Assembly (NCBI GenBank): GCA_903828955.1
Contig: CAIKOA010000030.1
Location: 1 to 64,000 of the forward strand
Reading direction: 5' to 3'
Origin: an uncultured Microcaldota archaeon
GTDB lineage: Archaea; Micrarchaeota; Micrarchaeia; Anstonellales; Bilamarchaeaceae
Length of the DNA stretch: 64,000 nt
In this document: in pieces, positions 63,657 to 64,000 of the stretch
Position numbering within the stretch: the first letter of the stretch is position 1
How the letters are laid out: every line of letters begins with the position of its first letter
Made by a program: the position numbers and the translations under genes
Notes under the pieces: model-generated
What the model was told of the DNA's origin: nothing
Database searches by the model: none
Seen by the model: only the letters and a program-made list of their open reading frames with translations

Positions 63657-64000
63657 CTACTCCTCCTCTATCATTTTCAATACCCTTTCCACGGATTCCC
63701 TCGGGGTTTCAATCGTATTCAGGAGGTAGACCGGCACCTTGTCGAACAATTCGGCGAAGAACTCCTTCCTCATCCAGTTCTTCTTCGGGTTCCTGCTCAA
63801 CTGGTGCGGATTGCAGAAATCCTCCCTCACCATGAAGTCCACCGCCTCTTTTGCATCGAGCTCCCTGAATGCGGGGAGCCCCTTCTGCCGCGTTAACAGT
63901 ATTGCCGCACCCATCACCGAATTTTCCCTTATCCTGTCCTCCCCAAAAAGCATTTTCACATCCACAATCGAGCGGCCCATGTTGTCCTTCTTTATTTTCC
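63657..64000 (-). CDS. Hypothetical protein, probably truncated by the right window edge
   Basis: Frame stays open upstream of the ATG at 63980 to the edge (..KIKKDNMGRSIVDV). Confidence 0.55.
   Translation of the reverse strand, partial: KIKKDNMGRSIVDVKMLFGEDRIRENSVMGAAILLTRQKGLPAFRELDAKEAVDFMVREDFCNPHQLSRNPKKNWMRKEFFAELFDKVPVYLLNTIETPRESVERVLKMIEEE

Noticed and set aside
1-64000. CRISPR arrays, rRNA operons, restriction-modification or classic defence islands
   Set aside because: No regularly spaced direct repeats, rRNA sequence or recognisable defence genes were seen

Overview
This 64-kb window is from an archaeal chromosome. The evidence is aIF5A, ribosomal proteins S15, S3Ae, S24e and S27ae, NAC, Kae1, an LSm protein, SMC, Hjc, an archaeal GluRS, and a bifunctional FBP aldolase/phosphatase. 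Compact gene packing with many small or giant lineage-specific secreted proteins suggests a DPANN-type lineage, but that is inference. Two tRNA genes are visible: Ala-GGC and Pro-CGG. No rRNA or CRISPR array was seen. The strongest observation is a two-gene, ATGA-coupled operon (43277-48090) encoding proteins that read as bacterial-type sigma-70 family factors. Protein A has an N-terminal repeat array followed by sigma regions 2-3-4. Protein B (1010 aa) has sigma regions 2-3-4 and then a tandem array of further region-4-like HTH units, about nine in all. Complete sigma factors have been reported in a few uncultivated archaea (Rinke et al. 2013). The repeat-fused, region-4-array architecture is, as far as I know, not described. 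Other notable content: most dedicated steps of the archaeal modified mevalonate pathway scattered over ~50 kb (MVK, AcnX large and small subunits, UbiD, UbiX, IPK); a 2195-aa giant protein carrying a PPP-type phosphatase domain and C-terminal TLxEMAA repeats; a LAGLIDADG intein in a ribonucleotide reductase; a tandem triplication of aromatic-rich secreted proteins; a tRNA-Ala with an apparent A18/G55 swap; a MITE-like insertion in the 5' end of tatD; and several unexplained hairpins. All calls come from reading the sequence and recalling families; no searches were run.
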